From Candolleomyces eurysporus (Eukaryota > Basidiomycota > Agaricomycetes > Agaricales > Psathyrellaceae): a DNA stretch of 64,000 nt. Shown one piece after another: positions 38,030-50,008 of the stretch. The notes under the pieces were generated by a model that saw nothing but the letters and a program-made list of their open reading frames with translations, was not told the DNA's origin and searched no databases. The DNA lies in assembly GCA_027579435.1 (NCBI GenBank), contig JANBPK010000730.1, forward strand, positions 124,001-188,000, read 5' to 3'. Positions within the stretch are counted from its first letter, which is position 1; each line of letters begins with the position of its first letter. The position numbers were made by a program, and so were the translations under genes.

Positions 38030-38370
38030 TCTTGAACTCAGCACTGTCGTTGTTTTTCGAGAGTGATAATGGTAGAAAGAAAAAAAGAAAGTCAAAGCAA
38101 ACAGTGGTTGATGGTCAACAACAAGCCTGTCAGCGGCTGCCGAGCCGAGGGCGCCAATTTAATTTCAAGTTAGGGGCCCAACTGGGCTCGCGTGCCCTCA
38201 TCATCTGACTGCGTTCTTTCTCTCTGCTGTTCAGAGGATTTATACTGGTTCAGCAAGACTCATCTCCGGACGCGTATTAATGTTGAAATTTTTAAGAATA
38301 GAAATTATGGTTTACATAGGCTCCCCAAAGATGGCAAGAAAATACTGGCTAGATATACCATGTATCAAGC

Positions 38371-40686
38371 CTACTTGTTCCTCCTCACAAACCGAATCGG
38401 AGCATCCTTCACACCAAGCGTAATAAGAATCTGCGCATCCAGCACACGCTCCTTCCACTCTGGAACGGTCTCTCCCTTCTGCAGGAGTGGTTCCAATTTC
38501 CAATCACGAATGAGGAGGGTGAGGAAGGAGACTGCTTCGATGGTAGCGAATCTACGCCCCAGACACTCTCGAGGTCCTAAAAACCGATAGACACGGTTGA
38601 GCACGAGCAGCAGCAAAAGAAGGGAAGGGAAGACGTACCGACGCTGAAAGCCGTAAACGCGTCTGCATCGTTCAGAGAAAGTCCGTACCATCGCGATGGC
38701 TTGAACTTTTCGGGCTCATCAAAGTATCTCGCGTTATATTCTGAATCGGATTAAAGAAGAGCGGGGTTGTCGGTCACCAAAAGAACTAGTAAAGGACAGC
38801 GAAGTTCACTTACGAACGCCAACCATATCGATGACCACTGTAGTTCCTTTGGATACTGGGATAGTCTCGCTCCCTTCTTGACCTGAAGGTCGAGGAATTT
38901 GAATGGTCGTGTCCTTGGTTGCCCTGCGGAACATGAGATGGCCGGAAGCTAAATTCGAGGGATGTATGAATAGTTGTCCTAAGAAACCATTGAAGCACGT
39001 ACGGAATAGTCGAAGAGCCTCGTAAAAGACGGCAAGGACTTTGTCTAATTTACCATAATCTTCAAAGGTCTGGGGAACAATATACTCAGATGCCGGAAGT
39101 AGATGAAATGACGAGGGAGACGCACCGGTTTTCCGTCCCACCCAATGACTGAGACAATGTGGTCCAAAATCTCTTGCTGAATATCCGGGTTGATAGCGAG
39201 ATACGATAGAGCAGCTGCAAACGTATGTGCCGTCGTCTCTGCATAAGATAGAAATGAAACTTAATACCGACGCCATAGCACGGCAACCAACGCGTACGTA
39301 CCGTGACCAGCAAAAAGCAATACAAAGACATTTCCGATCTGTCAGGCATCCCCATGAGCCACAGGCCGACAACCACGAAACAATCCACAAAATACGGACC
39401 AATTCATCATTCTCAAGCGCATACTTGTTATCTCCCTCCTCATTAGCCTGAACCATCATAGTGAACGCATCGGGGTTCTCCATAACATTCCCTGCGCCGA
39501 CCATCTGCTTCCTTAGGGAAATCTGTTCATTCATGAATTTCTCCATCTGCCTAACGGCTTCACCTATTTCCTTAAAGCTATATCCAAGCGACGTTAGTTC
39601 CGGCAGACAGGGAATGGAACCACTAATACGCACTAGGTAAGTGGAAGTTTATGCGTCCATCGAGGCAAATTGGTAACAGCGAGTGTTCGTTCGTTCGTCA
39701 CACTCAATGCCTGTTGGACTGTCATCGAGCCATCCGAGGCGACCGGGGGTTCCTCCCAATTGAAGGGTAGACCAAATCCACACGTGCTGATCACCAAAAG
39801 GGCGACCTGGAAGGTGAGTTTCTGGACGGCAGGGACTTCAACGGAATCTTTGCCCGTCCAGCCCTCACCCTCAACCATCTGATCATATATTTCTGCCGTC
39901 TTCGTCCATACGGTCTGGTATCTTTTATCTTCAATGAGCTCGGGTAGCACGGGAATGTGTAATGGAACGACTTACAGCTTGCTGTTGAAGGCGGGACCCA
40001 TAACACGGCGGTGCTTTCTCCATGTATCGCCATCTGCAGCCGCGAGATTCTGGCCCCAGAACCTGATTATAATCAAAATGGTCACTACGGTCAGAAACGC
40101 CACCTCCGTAAGTCACAATGCGACCCACAGAAGAGCCTGGCTCATCTCTTGAGGTTTCTCAAAATCAGTCCTGTGCGAGCCGTAGGCGACCTGACGCATG
40201 ACATCGAGGTTGGAGCTAATGATCATGGGATCTCCTTCGAGCCAGGGCACGATAGCAAAGTTCTCGCCATTGAGACGCTTGTATACTGAGTAGTCAGGAC
40301 CCTGATCAGCCGAGGTTGCTGGAGGAAGTTATGCCATGCGGTACTCACGCTCGTGGCGACCCTTCCAGAGGAACCAGTATCCGGGAGTGAAACGTGTAAC
40401 GGGGAGGAAGAGTCCGAAAGGCGAGTACGGGCTGACGGCGACATTGAAATTTGGTACATGGGCGATGAACTGCCGTGGGGTTCGAGCTTGAGCTCGATAC
40501 AAATGAAGCGACTCGCATGCTCACCTTGCGGCCATCGAAGAATTTGCGCAACCTAGAGGTTACATAGATTGCAGCGAACGCCACCAAAACCAGCCGGGTG
40601 ATGTTGTGGTTTTCACCTGTGGCGAAGCCCAGGAAAGGGAGTCTCGTTAAGAGCGAAGAGAGCACGGTGGGTAGCTCGACACCCAT
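38371..40686 (-). CDS. Cytochrome P450 monooxygenase, copy 2
   Basis: Tandem paralogue of 35211-37547 with the same exon plan (first exons 40686-40525, 40469-40349, 40285-40129, 40062-39976). The membrane anchor, WRKHRRVMGPAF, AGHETTAHT, EALR and FSVGPRECLGR motifs are intact. Differences are mostly conservative, with somewhat more change in the region between the I helix and the K helix and near the N-terminus, parts that often shape substrate access. No stop or shift is seen. The substrate is unknown. Confidence 0.9.
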
Positions 40687-40886
40687 GTTGGGAGAGAGAT
40701 GGCGGAGGCTTCTAGACGCTCCATGGTTGTCTTATTTTCTTAACTATTATGGGTGACCGGCATCTTTGCCATCGTGCGAGCCCGTTCCACATTTTGTGTT
40801 TGTGGTGGTTCCTCAGATGATGGGTTGGTGATCGTGGATTCCGCCACCGATAGGGTGGGACAAGGTTGTAGGTCCAAATGGCCGAA

Positions 40887-42155
40887 TTGTCTAAGAGACT
40901 TTCTCGGTTGTCAGTCCGTTGGAAATCGTGCATCCAAATCCAACTCTGACAGTGTAGAAACCACACAAATTCAGAGATTCTTTCGAAAGGGTTGGCGAAA
41001 ACAACGAGAAGGCCAATATTGTCCGTGATTTGGCCTGGGTCCGATCAGCCCTATCAAACGCCGCGCATTAATGTAGGCCGTTTACCCAGATTATCAAATC
41101 AAGCTTATGACGACAGCAAGAACAATTGGGAAACCCCCCTTTCCCAGAAAAGACCTGAATCCCGATGCCCTGCTGGAGCCTGGCGGGCGGGGACTTCGAC
41201 GCCAACAATAGGATTGAGTCGGGGTGAGGCGCAAGGCAGGACTGATCCCATTTCTCTGCTCTAGACCAGGTGAAAGGCTATAAATACAAACCATCTGACT
41301 CTGATCAAATGCAATCCAAATTTCTGTCACCCCACCGCCAGCTGGTTTCTCGGCCGCCGGGTCAAACCAAGTCGCAGTGCAAAGATAGTTTTCCTGAGTA
41401 AAATAACACATCGACTGGGGGTGAAACTCATTGAAGTTATAAGTTTGGAGTATCGAGAGGCTACTATATTGCGAGGTTGGCCAATGGTCAGTTTGATAGC
41501 TGTTGACTCTGGCAAAAGCAATAGCAATATAACTTTAGTTAGACCGCGTTGCCCCGCGTAGCCCTTTGATATTTGTTTAGCCTTGGAACAAGACCCATCG
41601 ATTCCCTGTGAGCTGGAAGGACCATGTTCACCAAGCGAAATTATCAACGTCCTTCCTGCTGTCAGTGGGTCCCGGTGCACTCCCGGCCGATGACAGTTGA
41701 CACAAATAAGGATTGAGACCCAGGGTTTCCGGGAAAAAGGGGGGTTGCTCACTTGTTCTATTTTTGTAATAAATGAAGTTGGTCTGCGCGCCCAAGGTAT
41801 TTTTAGTGCATCAGGTGCTATTTTAAGCCCTCTTGATGAGTTCAGGATCTGGAGAGGTGGGACAGATATAAACTGGACAGCCCGTGAAGCTTGAGGCATA
41901 AAAATAGAGAAATCCCATTCTTTCCAATCCCCACCCTCATCGACGTCAATTCTTGGCCATGGGAGATGGTTGCGCGACGCCAAGGGCCTTGGGAGTGGCT
42001 TGGTGAAGAAGACAGTTGGAGTCGCTCAACATTGGCACCTCCTTCTTCTTGTTCTTCTACGTTGCCAGCAAAAAATCCTCTCTTCTTCTATCTTTCCCCA
42101 ATTTCTTTGAGCGCTGCCGGGCGAGTAAGGTTTGAGGCCAGAGACAGGCGAGAAC
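40887..42155. other. Intergenic region upstream of P450 copy 2
   Basis: A minus-strand open frame of 218 codons (41327-41983) has no recognisable domain or splice context and is not called. Nothing else is seen. Confidence 0.4.
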
Positions 42156-42551
42156 ATGGTTCACTCGAGGATTGTGTTGAGCGCTTGGCGTGCCGGTACG
42201 CTTTTACATAGAGGTTTTCTATTGGTAACCCGCTCACAGACACAACCCACTTTCAGGGCTGAATGAGGTCGTCGGAAATGAACGACACGCCGCGTCCACT
42301 CCGAGCGCCCTACCAGAATCGGTTACAGTATCCAAGCGTATCGCCAATGTTTGATTCAGACTACAGCAACGGAAGGCGCATCAGTGCAGAAACTAACAAC
42401 CGCCCCTCCTTCTCCTCTTCGATGGTCGTTCAGAAAGCCTATCGCTCTTTACTCTTGTTTGGTCGCTGCTCCGCTCTCGGGCCCGCTTGTTGCTATCGGG
42501 GACCGTGCGCTGGCATTCATCGGACAGTGCTCGCCGTTTCCCCACGCATAA
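42156..42551 (+). CDS. Candidate small protein with one membrane-like segment
   Basis: A three-exon model (42156-42195, 42257-42321, 42360-42551) gives about 98 residues. The N-terminus MVHSRIVLSAWRAG is basic and amphipathic, like a mitochondrial presequence. The C-terminal half contains PIALYSCLVAAPLSGPLVAI, a possible membrane span. The first intron has good signals (GTACGC...CTTTCAG). The second would be only 38 nt, unusually short, and is the weak point; without it the frame ends early. No family is recognised. Confidence 0.3.
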
Positions 42552-43084
42552 TCGAGTTTAGTCAGCGTGCAAAATATGCCTGTGAACGACTCTGGGACTA
42601 ACTGGCGAACGGCGAACGGAGTTTAATACCATATCCTGGACGAAGTATTGGAACTCGTCGAAGTTGGCAAAGGACTCTAGAGGACCCGGATAGGACTGGA
42701 AATTTTTNGGGGGGAAGCGGTTTGGTCTTGGCACTTTGGATCAGACTCGGACATGGATCGACGATATTCAGGTCATTTGCATTCGATTTTGAGCCCTTGG
42801 GCTGCTCATCCAAGGGCTATGGATAGCTTGGCCATTCTATTCGGGCGTGAGGCGATGAAACTAATCTCTGGCCTCTGCTTTTTGCTCGGGTTGAAGGAAT
42901 GCGAACCCACAATGACGAAATGACCTATTCGGTTTCGGAGAAACAAACAAGCCGTTTGTCACCCAGCGCCATCGCCACTCTCCCACAACCATCTCTCGAC
43001 CGTCCCTCTTGCTGGCGACGTTTCTTCCCTATTCCTTTATCTATCACTCCCTCCAAGACATTCTTTTCGACTAATTCTTATTCG

Positions 43085-45649
43085 ATGCTAATATTCGCTC
43101 TTTCGAGCGTCCTCCTTTCCATCACTACGCGGGCAGTCGAGGCCCAGGTGACGGTTTATGGACAGACGCCCTTGGCCCACCAGTCGACCTCTGTAGCAGC
43201 AGGCGAAGCTCCTCTACCGACTCTTGCTGCTTACGATGGCCTTGTATTGACACCCCCAACACCTCCAACACCACCAGTCACCGCTCTTGCCTTGGAAGTA
43301 GCTAGGGATGCGGCTACGGTGCCTGGCCTGTCCATTCCTCACACTCGAGCGGGCTTCTTTGGGTTCTCCGTCGAAATGTCCGTCATTACACAAACTAGTG
43401 CGTTTTTGTTCCCTTCCTGCCTGAATTTTGGCGTACTCATTCTGTCTCCGTCTTGCAGTTGGAAAGAACTCGTCAGTAACCAAGGGTCTTGCCTAAAACG
43501 GGAGTTCAGAATTACTGACGCCCTTGTACCCCCCAACAGCTCGCATCTGTTTGTACCGTTCCTCAACTTGATGTCCAATCTGCAAGAACGGTCAGGATCT
43601 ATCTTGATTCGGTTGGGAGGAAACACACAAGAATATGCAAAGTTCACGACGGAGGTTTTCGAGGACGGCCGTATCACCCATAAGGAAGACTCAGGAACTA
43701 CTCAAACGGTACTTACAAACCTAGTCTTTGTAGCATTTGACCAGGTCCTGACTTTGCCTCTGTAGACAGAAACCCCGGCGGTTCTGTACACAATGGATCT
43801 GTTCTACATGGCTGCCAACATTTCTAGCCTTGTGAACGTTGACTGGTTCCTCGGTATGTGGACAGTCAGCATCTGGAGGGGCAGCTGCTAAATTCTTCTC
43901 TCCCCACAGGTCTACCTTTCAACGATACATCGACCTTCCATCTTGAGATTGGTGAACTTGGGCAGGCAATTTTGGGTGACCACCTTGTTGCTCTCCAAGC
44001 CGGTAACGAACCCGATCTTTACGGCCCGTGAGTCCCACCAAAATTCCGTCACCCGTGCTCGGCATTTTCTAACCGTTCCTTTTCGCAGACATAACAAGCG
44101 TCCGGTGCCTTACCTTCCAGTCGACTACAGCGCAGAACTCGATCGCTTGTTCGATGTCGTTGACACCAACGATAGGTTGCCCATCAAGAACAAATTCGTT
44201 GCGCCCAGTATCTCTGCTTCTCAACCCGAGTGGACTCCAGAGCTTGTATGGGAAACAGGCTTCATCGACGCTTTCAAGGATCGTCTCTATGCTCTGACGG
44301 TTGAAAGGTACGGTAGCTTTTGTCTTTGGCAAGGGTAATGGATGTTCTGACCCCTTTCGCAGATACCCTGACAACAATTGTTTCGCCACTTTCGGTGTCG
44401 GTCGATACTACGATCCGCAAGAGAACTTCCACACCTTCTTGACTCACCAGACTGTGGTTGAGTTTGTCGGGTACTACGGGGAGTCTACCAGGCTTGCTCA
44501 GGAGGCTGGGTTGCCGTTCATCATGTTTGAGACGAACACGGGTTCTTGCGGTGGTTTCCCAGGTATCTCGCAGAGTTACGGTGCCTCGCTCTGGATTCTC
44601 GACTACGGATTCCAAATGGCCAACTACAACTTCTCGAATGCGTTGCTCCACATTGGTGGTCAGAACGTCTACTATAACGTGAGTACACCGTTCACGGTGT
44701 TTCGAAGATCTGACTGACTCAATCTTCGTTTTTACAGCCCTGGATCTGTGAGTCTTATCCCGTGTCGGTGGAGGCTGCTTACTGATTTTTTCCCCGCTAT
44801 CAGCTCCCCCAACTAACCAGTCGAACTTCAACGAATGGACTGTTGGAAGCGTCTTCTACTCTGCTATGATCATCGCCGAGGCGTTTGGCAAGTCTGGCAC
44901 CGCTCGCGTCGTTGACCTCCAATCTCCCTCTCCTTTCACACCTTCGTATGCCATCTACGAGCAGGGCACGCTCTCCAAGTTTGCGTTGTTCAACTATATC
45001 GACGATCCTTCTGGCGCCAATAATGTTAATGCTTCTATCACTGTTACTGGTGGTGTTCCTGCCACGGTTCGGGTCAAGTGAGTGTTATGTGGTTTGGTCT
45101 TTGATCTGATGTTGACGCCTTGGTTTCTTCCTTGCAGGTACTACCGCGCCGAGTCTGTCTCCTCCAAGACGGACCTTACATGGGCTGGTCAGGTAAGCTT
45201 TGAACTTCTATTTAAGAGGTTTCAGGATAATTGACAGCAAATTCTAGACATTCGGCAACAACTTCGAGGCCGACGGTCGACTCAAGGGCGACTTGAGCAT
45301 CGAGACCATTACGTGCGACACCACCGCCAACGTCTGTAACATCCCACTCCGCGCTCCAAGCTTCGCCTTGGTGTTCATGGACAGTAGTTCGGAAAGCCTC
45401 AGCGTCGGACAAGCAACTGCAACGTTCGCTACGACGGCCCATACGAGAGCCAGGAATACGGCTACGATCGACCCTGCGGTGCTTGCGACCTCCAACGGAC
45501 ATTCGGGGTTGGACAGGCAGCATATGGGGAGCACGAGTCATGGATCTGTGAGCGCTGCTTCGAGACAATATGAGCTCGTTTCTGTGTTTATGGTTCTTGT
45601 CTCGGCGGTTGTTGGAGGGTTCATCGTTGGTAGTGGACTGACGAGGTAG
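43085..45649 (+). CDS. Glycoside hydrolase family 79 protein, secreted and probably membrane-anchored
   Basis: Eleven exons (43085-43397, 43459-43471, 43540-43708, 43766-43853, 43910-44027, 44089-44307, 44363-44678, 44738-44747, 44804-45077, 45138-45192, 45248-45649) give about 658 residues. It opens with a signal peptide (MLIFALSSVLLSITT) and a Pro/Thr-rich linker. GH79 hallmarks: FFGFSVEMS, IRLGGNTQE, LQAGNEPDLYG with the acid/base Glu, and FIMFETNTGSCGG with the probable nucleophile Glu, followed by the C-terminal beta domain. GH79 enzymes are beta-glucuronidases, among them heparanase-like enzymes and those acting on arabinogalactan side chains. The tail is Ser/Thr-rich and ends in a hydrophobic segment (VSVFMVLVSAVVGGFIV), suggesting GPI or membrane anchoring. 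Two exons are tiny (13 and 10 nt). An in-frame ATG at 42899 would add an N-terminal extension before the signal peptide and is less likely. Confidence 0.9.
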
Positions 45650-46634
45650 AATTGTTCATGATATGCAAGCAAAGACGACTTTCTTACCCCTGCCACTGGA
45701 TAGAAGTTGGTAGGACTACATACTACTACTAATCATGTACCAGAGACTGTCCCAGAGACTCTTTTTCTACTCGTTATGATCCTCGAATAATAGACGACGA
45801 ATGAGCTGATCGATATTTGCGTGACTCCTGTATAGTAATGTGGACCTGCAACAGGTAAATGAAGGGCAAGGACTGCTAATATTTTGCTTTCACTCCCGTT
45901 GAAGGTAAAGCCGCTGACAAAGCTTGTTTGGAATCGAAGCTTCTGCCCAAGTGTGCTGCCTGGACTCCGGGTGGCGTGTGCCATTCAGCTAAACACCCTC
46001 TGGTTCTTACACTGGTCCAGGTCTTGAACTCCGAGAATCTACAGCCTTTCGAGCGCCAGTCCTGCGAATACTAGAAACTCTCACTCGGATTCTTCTGGCG
46101 GCACGCTCGGGGATAATCTTTACGGAACTACCGACACACAGTGAAGCTCAAGGCTGTTGGCAAACGCGCCTACTTCTTGCCGCTTTTGCAGAGCCACGCC
46201 CTAGGAGATTCCTCTGCTACGAGGCTGGAGAACGCACAATTGCAGTCTTGATCTCCGGGACAATCGAGTTTGGGGGGTCGACTACGATACGAAGACTTTA
46301 AAGGAATCTCTTATCCTTATCATACTACTACTACAACCGTTTTCTGAACCTGCCCGGTCTGTTTTCTCCGCGGCAGAGGTTTACTAAGCGTCTAACGCGC
46401 CATTCTTCGATTTGGGCCTTTTTTTTTCTTACCAATCAATCCTTTCAAGGCTCTCTGGAGAGTGTACACTAAGCAAGAGAGCCTTCAGTGTCTTGCTAAG
46501 CCAAAAGCTGTCGCCATTTGGTGTCTACAAACGCGATCTTTAACCGTTCTGGAGACCTATAAAACCTGGGCTGTCCTCGCAAGAAATGACTCCATCCAAG
46601 TCATAAAGAACTTCTACGGCGACTACATTCAATC
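45600..46634 (+). repeat. Flank duplicated upstream of AKR copies A and B (partner 48946-50008)
   Basis: The GH79 3' end and the following kilobase up to AKR-A recur before AKR-B: shared blocks include GGACTACATACTACT, AATAATAGACGACGA and GTGGACCTGCAACAGG. It forms the left part of the repeated unit that carries the reductase. Confidence 0.75.
46558..46564 (+). promoter_or_regulatory. TATA box of AKR-A
   Basis: TATAAAA within the conserved block CCTATAAAACCTGG, about 77 bp before the start codon. The same block precedes AKR-B, C and D. Confidence 0.65.
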
Positions 46635-48183
46635 ATGTCTCTTGAAGAGATCTTCCCTCCTGCCCCAGCACCTCGCTCTAAGCTTGGAGTCTACCGTCAA
46701 CTGTCCACCCTCGCTGGTGTCCGCGTCTCTCCTCTATGCCTGGGAGGTCTGGGCATTGGGGACTCGTCGTTGTACAAGTATAACTTCGGGGAGACCACCA
46801 AGGAGAGCAGTTTCAAACTCTTGGATGCTTACTTCGATCTGGGCGGTAACTTCATTGATACCGCCAACTGGTAGTGAGTAGCATTCAAGATATCGGCCCG
46901 CGTGGATTGATTAAAAATTCGCTTATGCGCCTACAGCGGCGAACAGACCTCTGAGATTTTCCTTGGCGAATGGGCCGAGAAGCGAGGTGTCCGGGACCAG
47001 CTTTTCCTCGCCACGAAGGTGAGAATGCCCGCCGTTTACTTATTTAGTCTGGGATAGCTCATGCCACACAATCTCCACCCATTATAGTATAGCGTCGGTT
47101 GGCCCAGGACCGATCCAACCGTCCAGCAGAAAATCCTCTATGCAGGGAACGGCACCAAGTCCATCCGTCTTAGCGTTGAAGGCTCGCTGAAGAAGCTGCG
47201 AACCAGTTACATCGATCTACTCTATGTCCACTTCTTTGATTTCTCGACGAGTATTGAAGAATTGATGCAAGCTCTGCATGCGGTTGTTCTCAGGGGACAG
47301 GTGCTTTACCTGGTCAGTGGACCCTTTTCCAAGAAAGGGTCGCGGTTGGCTGACATCCTTTCCTTTATATTCGGCAGGGTATCTCCGACGCCCCTGCTTG
47401 GGTCGTCTCCCAAGCTAATCAATATGCTCGCGATCACGCTTTAACACCGTTCTCCGTTTACCAGGGATCTTGGAGTATCCTGGACCGCTCTTTCGAGCGG
47501 GAGATCATCCCTATGGCACGAAGCCAAGGTCGGTATCCGTTCACGTGGCTCGGGTTTTCTTATTGGGTCTTACAACCACTTATACAGGCATGGCGCTTGC
47601 TCCGTGGGGCGTTCTTGCCGGAGGCAAGATTCGCTCTGACGCCGAAGAGAAGCAGCGTCTGGAATCTGGTACGCTTGGTCGAGGAAGCGCAGACAGTTGG
47701 AAACGCACCCCAGATGAGAAGAAGATCTCGAATGCGCTCGAGAAAGTTGCAGCTCAGATCGGGGCGAAGAGTCTCAATGCCGGTAAGGGTCTCATGGCCC
47801 TTCTAAGCATGGTGCATAGTAGACTAAACGAGCACCATAGTCGCTATCGCATATCTGATGCACAAGACCCGCTATGTCTTCCCTATCATCGGTGGTAGAA
47901 AGGTTGAGCACTTGCAGGACAACATCGAAGCGCTGGATATTGCCCTCACCAAGGAGCACATCGACTTTTTGGAAAGCATTCTACCCTTTGACAAAGGGTT
48001 CCCTACCGCTTTCATCGTGAGTTTCAGTTTAGCAAATGTCGTAAAACCCGGACTGACCGGTGGAATCTGTGTTAGGGTGACGGGACTGGGCCAACTCTGT
48101 TCATCCGTTCCAGTGGATGGACATCTGAATGGCCTGTTGCTGGTCCGATTGTTGGATCCAGGGCTGAACTGAAGGATGCTTGA
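46635..48183 (+). CDS. Aldo-keto reductase A (aryl-alcohol dehydrogenase type)
   Basis: Seven exons (46635-46873, 46937-47018, 47088-47312, 47378-47528, 47588-47782, 47841-48016, 48076-48183) give 391 residues. The AKR fold is clear: [25 protein letters not shown] with catalytic Asp and Tyr, ATKY with the Lys, and LLYVHFFDF with the His of the Asp-Tyr-Lys-His tetrad. The QANQYARDH and C-terminal NADP-binding region follow. The family includes yeast Aad and norsolorinic-acid-reductase-like enzymes, which reduce aryl or aliphatic aldehydes and ketones with NADPH in the cytosol. The substrate is unknown. It is the first of four tandem copies, and remains of the secreted precursor lie downstream on the opposite strand. 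This copy is intact. Confidence 0.92.
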
Positions 48184-48329
48184 TAAACGCGATTGCTGTT
48201 CCATTCTTTTTTTTCTCATGTTTCTGTTCCTTGCATGTTGCGCGATATTCGCCGAATCGATTCAAATTTCTTCTAGCTTGAATGCTTGTTATTGAGGGTA
48301 TCGACTTACCATTAAGGAAAATTACAGCG

Positions 48330-48480
48330 TTGCATCGTCAAGGACTCGATCCACGGCATCATTTAACACCTTAGTTGCTGTCTTCTTGGCCGAGCTCGAA
48401 CGGATCACGCTCATTAAAATCCTCGAAATGTTCAAAGTTGCTTTCCTCCAAGTCACTTAAAAGCACAGCAAACATTATAG
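48330..48480 (-). pseudogene. Relic of secreted multi-peptide precursor (C-terminal module)
   Basis: The minus strand reads SDLEES-NFEHFEDFNERDPFELG and then a stop. It aligns with the acidic spacer and third AREPFKLG module of the intact precursor at 62547-63323. Isolated and broken. Confidence 0.6.
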
Positions 48481-48671
48481 CTGCCCTTAGCTCATCTATC
48501 TAATTGTTGCGCGTCGTCTTCCGCTTGTGACATAGGAACTGCTCTCAATTGACGCGACTTTTTGGCTTATGAATATATTATTGTAGGTATCAACCTTGCA
48601 GATATATGAAACTACAGCGGAGACTACTTAAATCCAACACAGCCAGTCCGCAAACGAGGTGGTAAGGCACC

Positions 48672-48945
48672 ATATCTCTAATCAAGCACATGAAGGGACC
48701 GAACCTCAACATCATCCGCATCGTATAAGTCGCGCCACTCCAAGTCGAAGTCTGAAGGACCGAACATTCCGTCATCGAGTTCCCTGAACCCGAGAATATG
48801 AGCAGTGCGCACAATTTGGTTGGCAATATTCAACTCCTTGCTGACAGCGCCCCCAATTCTCCTGAACGTCCGGTCCGGATTGAAGGGTTTCTGGGCACCG
48901 AGGCAGGCGAGTTCGTCCGCGTCGAGCTCGCGCTAAAAAGGTTTT
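48672..48945 (-). pseudogene. Relic of secreted multi-peptide precursor
   Basis: The minus strand preserves RELDADELACLGAQKPF, a Lys/Arg-containing helical module, FRELDDGMF, an acidic stretch, and an ending like the LDELD terminus of the intact precursors. The first exon with the signal peptide is missing; at its 5' side (about 48945) the relic is fused to a copy of the GH79 3' end. Confidence 0.7.
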
Positions 48946-48992
48946 GGTCTCAGCGGTTATTGAAATGTTCGTCGTCGCTAGTGGATTGAAGA
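48946..48992 (+). pseudogene. Fragment of the GH79 last exon at a duplication breakpoint
   Basis: Plus-strand bases resemble the last codons and 3' flank of the GH79 gene (compare SAVVGGFIVGSGLTR-stop at 45603-45649 with the decayed SAVIEMFVVASGLKS-stop here), followed by the shared TTCATGAT flank. It marks the left end of the unit carrying AKR-B. Confidence 0.7.
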
Positions 48993-49931
48993 GTTAGAGC
49001 TGTTCATGATGTAAAGTTAAAGACGATTTCCTCAATCCTGCTAGTAGTTAGAAGCTGGTGGGGACTACATACTACTCATGTACCAAGGACTGACCAGAGG
49101 CTCTTTCTATGGTAGTTATGGTTTGCGATCGTGCTCTAAATAATAGACGACGAGTGAGCTGATTGATATTTGCGCAACTCCTGCATGGTAACGTGGACCT
49201 GCAACAGGTGTCTGACCGGTAGGGACTGAATATTTTGCTTTCACTCCAGCCACAGTGGGAGCAAAGCTGCTGACAAAGCTTGTTTGGAATCAAAGCTTCT
49301 GCCCAAGTGTGCTGGTGGCGTATGCCGTTTTCAACCATAAACACCTCTGTGGTTCTTACACTGGTCCAGGTCTTGAACTCGGAGAATCTACAGCCTTCGG
49401 AACGCCAGTCCTGCAAATACTAGGAACCTAATACCCCTGCCATCTACTTGGCTCTGCATACGTAGTGGCTTCGGCAACTCCCACTCGGGAATTCTTCTGA
49501 CAGCACGCTCCGGGATAACCTTTACGGGACTACCGATACACACTGGAGCTTGGGGCCATTGGTAAATACGCTTACCTCTTGCCGCTTCTTGAGAGCAACG
49601 TGTTGGGAAATTACTCTGCTATGGGGCTGAAGAACGCACAATTGAACTATGTTGATCTCCGGAACGATCGAACTTAGGGTCGACTACGATACGGTATCAG
49701 AACTACTACTGCAATCGTTTTCTAAACCCGTCTCGGTCTGTGTCGCGGAAGAGTTTTACTAAGCATCTAAGGCCTCGTTCTTCGATTCGAGTCATTTTTT
49801 GTTAATCAATCAATCCTTTCATGGTTTTCTGGAGTGTATACACTAAGCAAGAACGCCTCCAGTGTCTTGCTAAGCCGAAAGCTTTCGTCATTTGTTGTCT
49901 ACAAACGCGATCTTGAACCGCTTTGAGGATC

Positions 49932-49938
49932 TATAAAA
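49932..49938 (+). promoter_or_regulatory. TATA box of AKR-B
   Basis: TATAAAA in the conserved CTATAAAACCTGGACTGTCC block, about 77 bp before the ATG at 50009. Confidence 0.6.
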
Positions 49939-50008
49939 CCTGGACTGTCCTTGCAAGAGATGACTCCATCCAAGTCACAGAGAACTTCCACGGCAACCAC
50001 ATTCAATC

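Larger units (their letters stand above)
37733..40886. repeat. Tandem segmental duplication, unit 2 (ATG11 fragment + P450 copy 2)
   Basis: Second copy of the 34391-37732 unit, in the same order and orientation. Coding exons of the P450s stay equal in length for the exons measured (for example 162, 121, 157 and 87 nt), while introns and flanks have diverged, so the P450s have been under purifying selection since the duplication. Confidence 0.8.

Noticed and set aside
41327..41983. Minus-strand open frame of 218 codons
   Set aside because: No domain, no splice pattern, atypical composition and no partner in the duplicated P450 flank; most likely chance.
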